From NCBI GenBank assembly GCA_902728285.1, contig CACVBU010000024.1, forward strand, positions 124,001-188,000: 64,000 nucleotides of DNA, given 5' to 3'. This DNA comes from Clytia hemisphaerica (lineage: Eukaryota > Cnidaria > Hydrozoa > Leptothecata > Clytiidae). This document shows, one piece after another, positions 1 to 11,715 of this stretch. Made by a program: the position numbers and the translations under genes. How positions within the stretch are numbered: the stretch's first letter is position 1; each line of letters begins with the position of its first letter. Below the pieces are notes generated by a model, which saw only the letters and a list, made by a program, of their open reading frames with translations, was not told the origin of the DNA and searched no databases.

Positions 1-311
1 CTGTTTTGTTCTCTAATGGGATTAAGATGTGTACCCTTGGAAAGTGCATTTTAGTTGATTATCACCGCAAAAATGTAATTTGAGGGTCAATTTCAATTTT
101 GAGTCCCATTCAAATTTGACCTTGATTTTTTTTTATTTACCCCTACAAACCGATTTTCCGTTCGGACCATAGTCGGATGTTATAATGTTATTAGATCGGA
201 TTTGGAGCAAGTGAAAGTTTCTTTTACAAAGCAGAGAGTCAAAACTATGAATGTGTATTTCTCAGGTTCAAATGATTAGAAATGAATGTTCTCATATTCT
301 GCTCTTGACAG

Positions 312-1274
312 TTCGAATCACTAGCATCGACGCTTTTCCATGAAAAATCACCGAATACTTCTTCCGACGAAGACGAACACAGTCTAACTGATGCCACCAA
401 TGATGACCAAGGTATTTTATTTTCGCTAGATGAGGCCAGGGCTACAACCTCATTAAATAACATCCAAATACAAACTTTGTGCCTTAACCTTTAAATTTTG
501 GATTCGGGAAGGTATTTTGCTTTGAAGAAACTTTTCCATGGCACAATTTAAGGAGAAGTTATTTTCTCAAGGTACACTGATACTAAATATTGAATTTAAT
601 GTTAGTATGATAAATTTCGGGTTATTTTACTATTTACGACTAAAAAAGCATGAAACTCCTGAAAGGCTCAATATATTAACGTCGGTTACTTAATCCAATT
701 TTTCGCTTCCAGAAATACTTTGGCGGACGTACAAATCCAGGACTCAGGTATGATTTCTTTTAATTCTTTTTGTGTAGAGCTTTTGATCTTTATCCTCCTT
801 CTGAAATCACGTGCTGTTTTAAGAATTTTGAGGTCTTTACAAAAATTGGTCAGAGAGGTAGATTTCACCAAGTTCAATAGTTTAGCAAATTTTAAAATAT
901 TCTTGAAGAAGACTTTTTTTTCACGATTCCCTCGTATGAAGCAAAATAACAAAGGGTATTTGCTATATTGAGGTTCTATTGACTTTCTGATGGTGACAAC
1001 AGTTTTAATATCACATTGTGATTTTGATTCTTTGGCTCAAATTGGAACAAAGTTTGTACAAATCTTTTCTTCATACAGTTTCCTTGTCCAAGTAATCTTC
1101 TTTGAAAAAAGAACCAAAATAAATATTTTTTTAAGTCTCAATTTTTCTTGCAATTGCAGAACGATAAAAAAGATTTCTCCTTTTTGTCCTTAGGTCTTTG
1201 ATAAATTAGGGGATTTTTTCCCTCAAGAAATGGTCCAACCTACCGGAGATATCGTTGATTTTGTTAATTTTTAA
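312..1274 (+). CDS. 3' end of an unrecognised gene (last three exons)
   Basis: Three exons chain in frame: 312-411, 713-747 and 1194-1274, each bounded by AG and GT, with phases 1 and 0 at the two introns and a TAA stop at 1272-1274. The product end is about 71 residues. It begins with a Ser/Asp/Glu-rich stretch (SSDEDEHS), then a basic segment (WRTYKSR), and ends in VDFVNF. The gene must start left of the window. I do not recognise the protein; an acidic, hydrophilic tail fits a cytoplasmic or nuclear protein, but that is inference. An alternative last exon at about 3316 (a short MPNPYRK reading frame after a TTTCAG) is also in frame and cannot be excluded. Support comes only from splice borders and phase. 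Confidence 0.45.
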
Positions 1275-3024
1275 AAGTCTGCTTCAATTTTATGCATTTC
1301 TTATAGTTTTATAGCAGAATTTTGTAAATGAATTTTTGAATCTTGAAAATATATTTAAAAACGAAACGAAACGAAAAATTATAAAGGCAGTATTTTTTTA
1401 TGAAAGGTTTAATCTCTAAAACCTTAACCCTATTTACCAGGGGGTATTTTGCACCACCCTGGCACTATTTGCTTAGGCTGCTCGCACCCCCTAATATGTT
1501 TTGCTATACGTGTCGTGTATAAAATTTCCGTCAGAGAGTTACCCCCGTCTTTGTGTTTTTGAGTTTTAGAGACTTGATTTGCTTGATAAGTATAATCAAT
1601 TATACTTTCATTAAATTTGAATAGCTAGAAGTTAATACAATCATTGGACTTTTAATCCTTTTTAAGAAAATTGAAACAGGTTACCCCCGAATTTGGGGAA
1701 CTCTTGGACGGATTTTATACACACGATAAGCATCCCTTTTAGCAAAGCATATCAGAGGGTGCGCAACCTATATTTTGCTTGGAACTCTCTGAAAGAGTTT
1801 TCAAAGCATACAAAACTTTCTGACTTTTAACAAAATATCATATAATTTTGAGTTAAAACACTTACCCGGTCGGGTTTTATGATTTTATTGCCAACATTGG
1901 TACCTTAAGGGAAAAAAAATTGGCTGGAAGAACACATTTTCGCCTAATTCAATCTCACGGATTTTCGACAACGCGTTTTCCGCGAAACACGAATATTCTA
2001 TGATTAAAAAAAATCACCTCTAAAATTGGTCTTTTTAAGTGCGAAATTGGACATATCATGAACAAAAAATCCTCTCAACCGCGAAATTAGATACCTTATC
2101 GGCACTTAACGCCGGCCCTTATTACGCCAGAGCCTGGTTTTGGGCTTACTCCAATTAGGGCCCTTAATAACGCCAAAATTTGTAAAAATGGCTACTTATG
2201 CTTCAAATTAGTAAATAATGACTAAATTTTACATTAAAATGTCACTTTTCAGTAGTAAACTAAAATCACTAATTTTTAAATATATTAAATATTTCACTGA
2301 AGTTTTAAATATGGAGTAAAACAATGGATGATTTTCGTCTTCGAATCATACCTAAAATCCTTTAAATTGAGAAATGACGATAAAAAATTAACGCCGCTTT
2401 AGGTTAAAATTACAAAATCTTGGCCCTTTTTACACCGGCCCTTAGACTTTTCTTTGGAAAAGTATCAGATTCTATCAGTAGAAAGACATTTAAAAGTTTT
2501 CTTTTAATTTTCACATTCAGATTTTTCAGACCTTGAAATTCTGATGGAGGGGCCCCGGAAATGCTGGTTAGCTCCAAAAAGCTATTTTTTTATTGACTGC
2601 ATTCAGAGATAATTTTTTTGGATTTCCTAGTAGCTATTGGATTTAGGAACTCTCCTATACCAAATCTTAAGAACTTTTCTGCGATATTTAGAGAGCTGGA
2701 GTCAGTTAAAAACGATTTTTTGGTAATTTTGATGGTTCAAATTTTTATGTAACCCACATAATTTCACCTAAATGTACTATTTGAAACTAAAGATTTCTTT
2801 AATTTATAAAATATGAAATACTCAAAACAACTTAGGAAAAATCTTTCGTTTAAAGTGTAACTGCAGGCCAAAATACTTTGCTAAGCACCAACCTACATTT
2901 AGGGGCCATCAGCATTTTAGGGGCCATACAATATAGTCAAGATGATGAACTGGGTTGTTTGAAATTGATTCTTTTTTTAGTCCTAAAGTAATAACCCTGA
3001 CAGTGTTCAAATATAAAAGTTTAA
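1275..3024. other. Gene-free stretch with degenerate inverted repeats
   Basis: No exon chain is visible. Sequence near 1465-1545 (GCTCGCACCCCC, then GTGTATAAAATTTCCGT) recurs inverted near 1680-1775 (ACGGATTTTATACACAC, then GGGTGCGCAAC), suggesting a decayed inverted-repeat element of about 300 bp. Near 2110-2450 the phrases CGCCGGCCCTTA and ACACCGGCCCTTAG bracket another decayed repeat. I see no target duplications. Confidence 0.35.
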
Positions 3025-3190
3025 CAGTCAAGAACACCATTAAATTAGCCTACCATAGGCTGTTTAGCCTATCATAATCGACAAAAATCGATTGCTGATT
3101 TTCGGCTAATTAGACTATATAGAATAGTCTAATTACTCTATTATAGGCTAAACAGCCTATGGTAGGCTAATTTGATGGTGTTCTTGACTG
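3025..3190. mobile_element. Short inverted-repeat element (MITE), CAGTC ends
   Basis: A 166-bp near-palindrome. The left end CAGTCAAGAACACCAT is matched inverted at the right end, and the arms continue for about 48 bp with one mismatch. It is flanked by TTTAA (3020-3024) and TCTAA (3191-3195), a 4/5 match that fits a 5-bp target duplication. No coding capacity. Its ends resemble those of the element at 37987-38562. Confidence 0.75.
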
Positions 3191-3453
3191 TCTAACCTTC
3201 AATTTTATCCGATTTTTAAGAGCACCGCGTCAAGGCTTGGTGACCTGTAAGTAATTCTTTTGTAAACATGTTTAGATTTAGATTTTTTGAAGAGAATTTA
3301 CGCCTTTCGTTTCAGATGCCAAATCCTTATAGAAAGCCGTCTAAGTGCTTGAAATTTTAATTTCAAAATTAAATAGAATTTTGTCATATTGCCAACATAG
3401 CATAAATTTTAAGAAATTGTCTAAAAAAATCTATATTTTATTTTGTAATTTAA

Positions 3454-3980
3454 CCCTTTGAGTGCCAGGGTCCTTTTTTCTAAGTTTTTTTTAAAAAATG
3501 GCTAGTTCAAACTTTAAGGGCTTATATCTCCTGATCTAGAAGGAATTAGAAGCTCGTATATAGCTCGTTGGATAGCTTAGAGTCTCTTCTTTCTTTTGCT
3601 GCGCGGACCTGACTGAACTGATGAAAAGGTGCCCAGTGGTAAAATTTCAAATCAATTCACTAGAAGACAGAATTCAAAAGTAAAACAGGGCCAAATTTGG
3701 AGGTTCTTGGATCACTCGTTGACCAAAAATAGTCAAAAAACGGTCAGAATCTCAAAAAAGTGAATTTTTGTCAATTTTTTGCATTTTTTTGACTTTTTTG
3801 CTTAAAATTTCGCTGGAAAGACTCACTTTTGAATTTTTTTTTGCTTGACCATAAAGGACAATCTAATTCCTACGAGTTCGACCAAAAATAACGATTTCTA
3901 ACTCAAACTGGGCATTACAGGAGGGCTTCGCCCTCCTATATAGCCCATGTCGTATATATACGACATCGGCACTTAAAGGG
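3454..3980. mobile_element. piggyBac-like non-autonomous element
   Basis: The ends CCCTTTGAGTGCC and GGCACTTAAAGGG are imperfect inverted repeats, directly flanked on both sides by TTAA (3450-3453 and 3981-3984). A TTAA duplication next to CCC-starting ends is the signature of the piggyBac superfamily. The 527-bp interior has no open frame. It holds short inverted motifs such as GTCGTATATATACGAC near the right end. Confidence 0.7.
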
Positions 3981-3984
3981 TTAA

Positions 3985-5059
3985 AAAAAGATCGGAGTGA
4001 TGGAGTGTTATCACTTAGTATTGTGCCAAGGTGGAACAGCTAAAGCAGATACCAGCCAAGTAAGCCAAATTTGAATATCCACACTCCTTCTTCGAGATGT
4101 TTATGTTTCTCTCACATACAAGTTCTCCACATGGATTGCTCTTATGTCTTGAGTACCATAAGTTCTTGAGTTACATAAATTCTCAAATACTCAAAATAAT
4201 TACGAAAAGAGTTTTTTAAGTTGTAATCCAAGCTTACTCACGTCTTTACCTTGATAAGAAGTTCTCAGGTAAGGATTTATAAGAAACCAAATGCTAAATT
4301 TCGAACAAAACATTTTTAATCGATTTTCAACCTTTTCGGGCACTTTCTGAAAATAACTTTTTTATTCAATTGAGCATAACTTTTGATCTAATGAATCGAA
4401 TTTAATAAATGACCAATCAAAATTAAATTTTATCTTTCTTCTTTTCTATGGAAAATGATTCTTTTTTTAATTCTTAGATTTCGAGAAAATCAGTTTCAAA
4501 GAGAGAAACTTTTTTGTGGCGCACCCGGTATAATGGCTAGAAAATACTATTTCAACCCTTTTATACCCTAAGTTTAAAAGTGAAGTGCTGTTAAGAACAA
4601 GTTAAAAAACTTTTACTTGGAAACGAATGAAAAATAATAAGAATCGAGGCTTGACTAAAATCTTAGCTGTAAATAGGTTTCTCAAATGAAACATTGAGTA
4701 TATATCAACCTTTTCCCATCACATTGCTGACGGGAGAAATTTTCCTACGTGAATTACTCTGAGAGATTACGAAATCAGCCCGCAAGAAACTTTATTTTGC
4801 TTGCATTGTTCACACTACTTAGAAAAACTTGAACTTTCGAAACTTATTTTTATTTAAGTGTGTGTGTGTGGCTGAATGATGTGAGACAAGATTGCCGCTC
4901 GAATCGGTAGCCGTGTACTTTTCAGTCGAAGTCCGTTCAATCTGTCTTCAAATACAATCTTAAATTTCTACCACTGGTGTCCATGGTAAGGCTTATACGT
5001 TACCTTTTTTCGGACACAATTTGTCAATGAATGGTATCGATGTTCTTCTTGTTATAAAT
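3985..5059. other. Gene-free stretch
   Basis: No exon chain or RNA gene is visible. The stretch holds a short GT microsatellite near 4860 and otherwise unremarkable AT-rich sequence. Confidence 0.4.
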
Positions 5060-5361
5060 ACACCCCCTTCTCATACACCCGTTGGGGTCTTATCAGCCAG
5101 TGGGGGTAAAAATGACGGACCAAAACTCGATGGGGATTGATATTCCTATATCTTTTATGACTTGGGATTTGAATTCCATTGTTTTCTAACCAGAAAATTC
5201 AATGGGGATGGAAAAATAGCACAATACTTTGCAGTGGGGATTTGCTTATCTGATTATTTTCAGCGGGGACAAAAATTAGAGTATAATTTTCCACTTGGAC
5301 GATATTTTGGCCAATTTTTCCTGTGGAAAAGGTTCCCAGTGGGTCTGTGAGAAGAGGATGT
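5060..5361 (+). mobile_element. ACACCCC-family MITE, complete copy 1
   Basis: A 302-bp element whose left end (ACACCCCCTTCTCA) is matched inverted by GTCTGTGAGAAG and GATGT on the right. Flanks ATAAAT (5054-5059) and CTAAAT (5362-5367) match at 5 of 6 bases, fitting a 6-bp target duplication. The interior shares phrases with five other copies in the window (CTCGATGGGGATTGATATTC, TTTTGGCCAATTTTTCC). The short open frame inside it is not a gene. Confidence 0.75.
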
Positions 5362-6599
5362 CTAAATTACTGTCGAAAACGAGGAATCAAGGTATTTTAT
5401 TTTCTAGATAATGTAGAAAAACAAGTTACTGTTTACTTCTGACTTAAAAAAAAAGCGTTCCAAAAGATTCCAAGTTCTTTTAGAATGACAAAGCAATACA
5501 TAAAGACACATAGATATCCATTGTCAGACTGTATCTCTACCTAAAATGTTGAATATTCTCGAAGTTAGTTGTTGGTTGGATACCCCTTAAAACCACATAC
5601 CCCTTAAAACGTACAAAGTTACCTTTTGGGCTCTCTCTTAATTTAATAATGTATAATTCACTTTTTTACAATTTCTAATATAGGTACTTTCACAAAACAC
5701 CTAATTTCAAGAATTTTAATTATCGCAAAGTGTCGTAAAATTCTTGAAAGTTATTGAAAGTTATATAAAAAATTCCTTCAAAAAATCAAGTTTTTAGGAC
5801 CCAAAAATGAATTTAATCATAAAACTTATACTTTTTAGGTACCTATACTTATGGTAGGTACGAAAAAAATAATTTTCTTCTCCATGGTTACACCTCAAAG
5901 AAATCGAATGGCCCTCAAAGTTATATTTTAAATCTCATTTATGGTGGCCAATAAAATCTGAAAATCGGCTTTCTCAAAACATGGTCATATTGCATACCAA
6001 AATGTCACAAATTCAATGGAGATTTGGAAAAACATTAGTAACATACGTCAAAAATGAAGTGAATAAAAGCTTTCACCCTTTGCATTATGGGCATGAAATC
6101 CTGAAAAATACAAATATCGTTTTGGGAATGGGTTTTTAGGAAGTACTTAATCAATTGAATCACGGTTCAGTATCTGAATTGTAATTTCACAGTTTTAGTC
6201 AGTTGTGAGCAAGGGGTCGATGTTTGTAGGTTTTAAGTTGTAATTTGATTTTAACGTACAGTTTGAAAATTTTTAGGTACCAATGATCTAATTGTAGCAT
6301 TAGTAACTTTGCAGTGAATCACTGTTCAAAATTTGAGACCAAAAGGACTATTTTATAAAAAGTTATTCAAGAAAACCATTTTGTAGATTTTAAGGGGTAA
6401 ATAGCTGAAATTGCATTTTTTCACGAAGCAATAAAAATTTTCTGAGCAGCTTTTACAAAAAACCATACCCAGGGAAGAAAATCCAGGGTGTTCCTGAAAA
6501 AATTGAAAAAATATCCAGGGGTTTACCTTTCCTATTAAAGACCTCCTCAACATGGGGGGTACAGATTTTTTCTAGAGTCCTAGAATCTTTATAATCAGG
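5362..6599. other. Gene-free stretch
   Basis: No supported gene, RNA or bounded element. Short open frames on either strand have no splice chain or recognisable product. Confidence 0.4.
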
Positions 6600-8110
6600 C
6601 ACACCAAATCATCTTACATTCTCATTCTTCAAACCACAACCAAAATTCACAATTTATACCTTCTGACTATAAGTTTTTACAATCTATTTCTTCAAACCAT
6701 CAATCTTTGCACTTTATTTCTCCAAAACCATCAATCTTTGAAATTCAAACCAGAAATTTGCACAATCCATTTCTTCATACCATCAATTTTTACAACCCAT
6801 TTATTCAAACCATTAATTTTTGCAATTTATTTCATCAAGCCATCAATTTTTACAATCTATTTCTTCAACCATTAATTTTTACAATTTATTTCATCAAGCC
6901 ATCAATTTTTACAATTTATTTCTTCAAACCATCAATCTTTACAATCCATATCTTCAAACCATCAATCTTTGCACTTTATTTCACCAAAACCATCAATCTT
7001 TGAAATTAATATCTTCAAACCAGAAATTTGCACAATCCATTTCTTCAAACCATCAAATTTTACGACCCATTTCTTCAAACCATTAATTTTTGCAATTTAT
7101 TTCATCAAGCCATCAATTTTTACAATCTATTTCTTCAACCATTAATTTTTACAATTTATTTCATCAAGCCATCAATTTTTACAATTTATTTCTTCAAACC
7201 ATCAATCTTTACAATCCATATCTTCAAACCATCAATCTTTGCACTTTATTTCACCAAAACCATCAATCTTTGAAATTAATATCTTCAAACCAGAAATTTG
7301 CACAATCCATTTCTTCAAACCATCAATTTTTAGAACCCATTTCTTCAAACCATTAATTTTTCCAATTTTCCAAAAGACGAATGATAAAAAATGTTTTGTT
7401 TCCGGAATGCGGGTGAAGGAAAAAAGTTATCATGCGGCCGGCCGGAAAATAATTTTTTTTGCTATTTTTGATAATTTATGGCTCATTGAAATAGAGTTTA
7501 AGAATAACTTTTATGTATAAACACAGCATAAATTATGCCCTAAATTACAACAAGTACGGACTACTAACGAACGAAAGTTTGTGGCCGGGGGGGTCAGAAA
7601 AAAAATTTTTTTCGCACCCGGCCGGTTTCCGGAAACAAGAAATTTTTTTTACATCCCATTTCTTCTAACCATCAATTTTTACAATCTAATTCTTCAACCA
7701 TCAATTTTTACACTTTAATTCTTCAAACCATCAGTTGTTACAATTTATTTCTCCAAAACCATCAATTTTTACAACTTATTTCTTCTTTGGGACAAATTTT
7801 CCCCAAAACTTATTATTCGAGGATTAGCCATAATTTCATGCCAAACTTATATCTACCAACTCACATTTACTTCTCAGCCGTCTGACTACTTGATTGGTTT
7901 CTACCCCTAATCTAGGTCATAGGCAAATGGAAAGTTAAACCATCAATTTTTATATCCCATTTCTTCTAACCATCAATTTTTACAATCTATTTCGTCAAAC
8001 CATCAATTTTTATAATCTATTTCTTCAAACCATTAATTTGGACATCCCATTTCTTCTAACCACCTACAATCTTTGTTCTTCAAATCATCAATTTTTCACA
8101 ATGTAATAGA
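6600..8110 (+). repeat. 30-bp minisatellite with a 270-bp higher-order unit
   Basis: Tandem copies of a roughly 30-bp unit (ACCATCAATTTTTACAAT followed by TTATTTCTTCAA) run from about 6640 to 7370 and resume at about 7650-8110. Within the first block, nine units form a 270-bp segment that is duplicated: the stretch from about 6757 recurs from about 7027. The spacer (7370-7650) contains GGCCGG-rich sequence and a second inverted GGCCGG segment. Because 30 is divisible by 3, the array creates repetitive open frames rich in Phe, Ile and Asn, which are by-products. Confidence 0.85.
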
Positions 8111-8325
8111 CTAATAATGATTTTTACAATGAATTTCTTCACAGTCAATTTTTCCAAAGCCATCAATTTTTCGATATAAATTCTGGACAATACCATAGTG
8201 TTGTAAATTTATAATATAAAATAATCCCATTTTCGTCAGCCGTAAAATAAATAAATAATGATGTTCTCTATAATGTTTCATAGAACTGCTGGAAAATTTG
8301 ACGTAAATTTTGTCCTGGTGGGAAC

Positions 8326-9288
8326 CAGGGCCGGCGAAACCGGGGGGGGGGGGGCTAGGGGGGCTGTAGCCCCCCCCCCCCCCACTTTTTTGCAACAAAA
8401 AAAAAAGATTGAGAGAGAGAAAGAGAGGGTGAGAAAAAAGTCTTGGCTACGTTCAACAATGAAGCCAAAACGGTTTAAAAATCTTTCTTTGCTCCATATC
8501 CATATAAAAATCTAACGGATAAACTTGATTTAGATGAAGTTGGTAGAGAGTTTGTGCCGACTCGAGAGCATTGCTTTAATTACTTTGGAAATTTTTAATT
8601 TTTATTACTGTACACGTTTTTTTTTTTATTAGAACACCTAAAATTTGGCTGAGCCTGGATGTGCTTATTTTTTTTAGCAATTTTCAGCCTAAAATGTTCT
8701 TAAATGCGTTCTTAATTTTTCAGACTACTCTAAATCGACAATATGATACAAAATAAAGAGCACTTAAATTTGGCAAAATTTGGACAATATTTGACTCTCG
8801 ACTTTTGAAGATCCATCCCTAAATTCGGTTAAAACTGCTTAAAAAGAGGAAAAAATTGTAGTTTCTTGTCATTTTTTTCCAAACTGAGGCTGGGCATGTT
8901 CTAAAGATGTTCTTAATTTTTCGACGTATTTCAGCCTATATGTTCTTATAAACTGGGTTCTAATAAAAAAAAAAACGTGTATACTTACTGTTAAAGCATA
9001 CTCTCAATCTACTTTTACTTATGAATTTTGAAGATGTAAAAGTCTGCTTTATTTACTTAAAGGTTTCATTTTGTTATTATGTAGTAGTATATTCTTATTG
9101 GTGATTATCAGTATAAAAAAACGCCTAACTTTTTTAATTTTTTCATTCCAATAAATTCACAAAGATTAAATTTAGACCACTTCTAGGCCAATGTAGTGTA
9201 CCATAATTTCAAAATTGGAAATGGTGGGGCCTCCTTAGTCACTATATCATTTAGCCCCCTCACTTTTAAAAGCGATTCGCCGGCCCTG
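8326..9288. mobile_element. hAT-like non-autonomous element
   Basis: The ends CAGGGCCGGCGAA and TTCGCCGGCCCTG are perfect inverted repeats; CAGGGCCGGC is a common hAT-type terminus. Just inside the left end are long G and C runs (8342-8384). I see no transposase frame and no convincing 8-bp flanking duplication, so the superfamily assignment rests on the termini. A second element at 8613-8979 is nested inside. Confidence 0.6.
8613..8979. mobile_element. TA-flanked MITE nested in the hAT-like element
   Basis: The ends CACGTTTTTT plus ATTAGAAC and their inverse GTTCTAAT plus AAAAAACGTG bound a 367-bp element flanked by TA (8611-8612 and 8980-8981). A TA duplication suggests a Tc1/mariner-type mobiliser. 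The interior phrase AAAATTTGGCT is shared with the element at 15337-15599, so the two look like one family. Confidence 0.65.
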
Positions 9289-11230
9289 AAAATACCCGGT
9301 GTTATATCTCTTTGTAAATATTCTACGCCCATAATAATCCTTAGAAGAATAACAATTGGCTAAATTTTGATCATGTACAATAAACCTTGAAAACTTTGCG
9401 TACACTTTTTTATGATGGGGAAAACTTTAAATAGATACTAATTAATAATCGTCAGTTTTTAGTGATAAATTTTAATTTTTTAAATAAAAGGAAAGGTGTT
9501 CAAGGAACAGTTGCTTTGAGAAAATCAGTCATCTTTTTCCAACCAATGATATTTGCATTTTAGACACCACTGCAACAAACTCAGTTTGTCCAGAGGGACT
9601 GCATTAAAATTCAATTTACTAAAAAAATAATATTTGTTATGGATGCTCATCTCCTTTCATAACACCCCTGTGTCACAGACCCACTGGTACCCCAACCCCA
9701 CTGGAAAGATTGGCAAAAATTTCGTCTCCGGTGGGAAAAAACCCTGTAATTTCAGCCAAACTGGGAAATTGACTTTAATTTCGTCCCAATTCGAAATTTC
9801 ATGTTTAAAAACTGCACTCCAAAACCATCGCCACTGGATTTTTTAACCTTGGAACAATATAATTTCTATCCCAATTGGGATTTCAATAGGAATTATGTTC
9901 GGACAGAATTCTTTTCTCCATCTTTGAAACAATTATAAAGTTGTTGAAAATTAAGGATTATTTGTGGAAATTCTCAAAATTAATGTTTTTTTGTAAACAA
10001 AAATTTTGTCGTAAGAAAAACAACTTTGCGGTTCGTTCGAATATTTCCATATTTGAATAATTTTCCAGTTAATCTTTGCTCATTAAGGCTTTCCATTCTC
10101 TTGCAGAAGCCACGAAGGTATAGCCAAGCAAGACAGTCCTGACAGTCAGAGAGCTATAATTACATAAACAGCCGGATGTCTGACTAGTTCTAGTATTTGG
10201 CGTGTTTAAACAATAAATTCAAAATGGTTGATGTTTTCTTTGAGAAAGGTTTCATACAGGTAACAAAAGAATTTTGTCAAGTGACAAAAGGATGGTTTGT
10301 GTCACGCTTCCAAATGGCTGAATTTCGTGTTTTGAAATTACTTATTTTGAATCACATGATTGGTACGTTATTTTCTTTTTGAGTGGATAGATGTAACATT
10401 ACTTCTTTGCAACGAAGGAGCAACTTTGTCTTCTTTTGGCTATGTTATGAATGTCTGTAATTTGGAGTAACTTTTGTGCTAGTAACTTTTTTAAGATCAA
10501 GTATGGCTGCAGTAGCGTGGTGGGCATGGGTCAAACTGGGAAGGCAGGCAACTTAAGAAAATGTTGATTTTGGCACCCCCTATGAAAAGTGAACAAATCG
10601 TGAGCGAAGGGAGCACGAAAATTTTGGTTCTTTTTTCTCTTTTTTATCGAAAATTTACTAATAATCTCAAGCTTGGTCCCTAAGTTATTTGGCACAAAGC
10701 AGAATATACATTATCAATCCCTCCCTAGACTAAAAACCTAGCTTTCGATTTACAATTATAAATCGAAGTGATAATAGTTATAGCCAAAGAGCCATGCGAG
10801 AGAACTGGTTTTGAGGAGGCATTCCATTGATTTTAGTTTGGTTGGTATTTTACCTACAGTTCTTAACTTTGTAAACCGCACGTCTGAAAATTCGATAGCG
10901 AGCTTATATTAAGATTGCGACTTAAATGAATTAAATAAACGATATTGGAAGGCAGCAAAGAACTTTAAATATTTACGGCACTTTCAAAGTACCATGGCAC
11001 CATGACGTCATCAATGGTGCCATGATTTACCAAAAGACACTATCTCATTTTCGTGCTCGATTTGCAAAGTGTTAAAAAACATCCATTTCCGATACGCAAG
11101 TGGGTATTCCAACATTTCTCATTTAAAGATCGTTGCATTATAAGTAAAGTCATTCAAAATCAGATGTCTGTTGACAGAGGTTTCAGCCCAAGTTAAGTAG
11201 AACACCGATATGGCTTTGAGAAGCTACATT
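9289..11230. other. Gene-free stretch with one MITE fragment
   Basis: Contains the ACACCCC-family fragment at 9662-9850. A possible acceptor and short open frame near 10108-10141, and a 61-codon frame at 10197-10382, have no splice partners and no recognisable product. A palindromic TGACGTCA (CRE-type) site lies at 11003-11010, about 310 bp upstream of the cystine-knot start codon; any role is inference. Confidence 0.35.
9662..9850 (-). mobile_element. ACACCCC-family MITE, partial copy
   Basis: Starts ACACCCCTGTGTCACAGACC and carries the family interior in the same orientation as the copy at 54961-55229 (CACTGGAAAGATTGGC, then TTTCGTCTCCGG). The far end is lost or too diverged to place; the right border is approximate. 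Confidence 0.55.
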
Positions 11231-11319
11231 TTTTCTATAAATCATTCATCTTTCCTCAGTTCTTCTCTTTCAGAAAATAAAATAAAATGGTTTGGAGATT
11301 ATTAAAGATTTGATGCAAA

Positions 11320-11715
11320 ATGTTGACCATCCTATGGAATAGTGTGGTTTTGCTATTTATTTTTGGTAGAGCCGTTAGCCAATCAACTCATCCTGACGCA
11401 AATAAATATTGCCAGAGTATAGACTTTGTTCAAGATGTCAAGTTCAATAACCCCAAATGCAATGGTCATAAAATGAATATACGTAACAAGCGATGTGCCG
11501 GTATATGTGGATTACGATTTATACCTAACCCTGACGATCCCCGACTGACACCGTCCGACTTGTGTGTAATGTGCCGACCGACCATCAGTGAAATTGAATT
11601 AAGCGTTACTTGCGTGAACGAGCAAGAACTTGTTAAATTAATTGTTGTTACAGACTGTAAATGTTTAAGTGTCGATTGCACTTGCAAGATGAGGAAACCT
11701 ACATTGTTCAAATGA
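11320..11715 (+). CDS. Secreted cystine-knot (CTCK-like) protein
   Basis: A single-exon frame of 131 residues. Residues 1-21 form a signal peptide (MLTILWNSVV then LLFIFGRAVSQ). The mature part has 11 cysteines: 31, 47, 59, 63, 82, 85, 98, 113, 115, 120 and 122. The CAGIC motif (59-63) gives the C-x-G-x-C ring of a cystine knot, and the closing CKC (113-115) fits the last knot cysteines. This is the plan of the glycoprotein-hormone, bursicon, DAN and norrin class of secreted ligands or antagonists; I cannot choose among them. The start gives a clean signal peptide. A TTCTCTTTCAG acceptor lies 46 nt upstream, so the 5'UTR may be spliced, and a short upstream frame begins at an ATG within that leader. 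AATAAA occurs at 11872-11877. Confidence 0.75.
   Translation: MLTILWNSVVLLFIFGRAVSQSTHPDANKYCQSIDFVQDVKFNNPKCNGHKMNIRNKRCAGICGLRFIPNPDDPRLTPSDLCVMCRPTISEIELSVTCVNEQELVKLIVVTDCKCLSVDCTCKMRKPTLFK

Noticed and set aside
6707-7520. Repeated open frames rich in Phe, Ile and Asn
   Set aside because: They are translations of the 30-bp minisatellite in several frames, with no splice partners or signal peptide.
8111-8515. Gly/Pro-rich frames
   Set aside because: Created by G and C homopolymer runs just inside the hAT-like element.
10197-10382. 61-codon frame
   Set aside because: No signal peptide, splice partner or recognisable domain; length is within chance for this composition.
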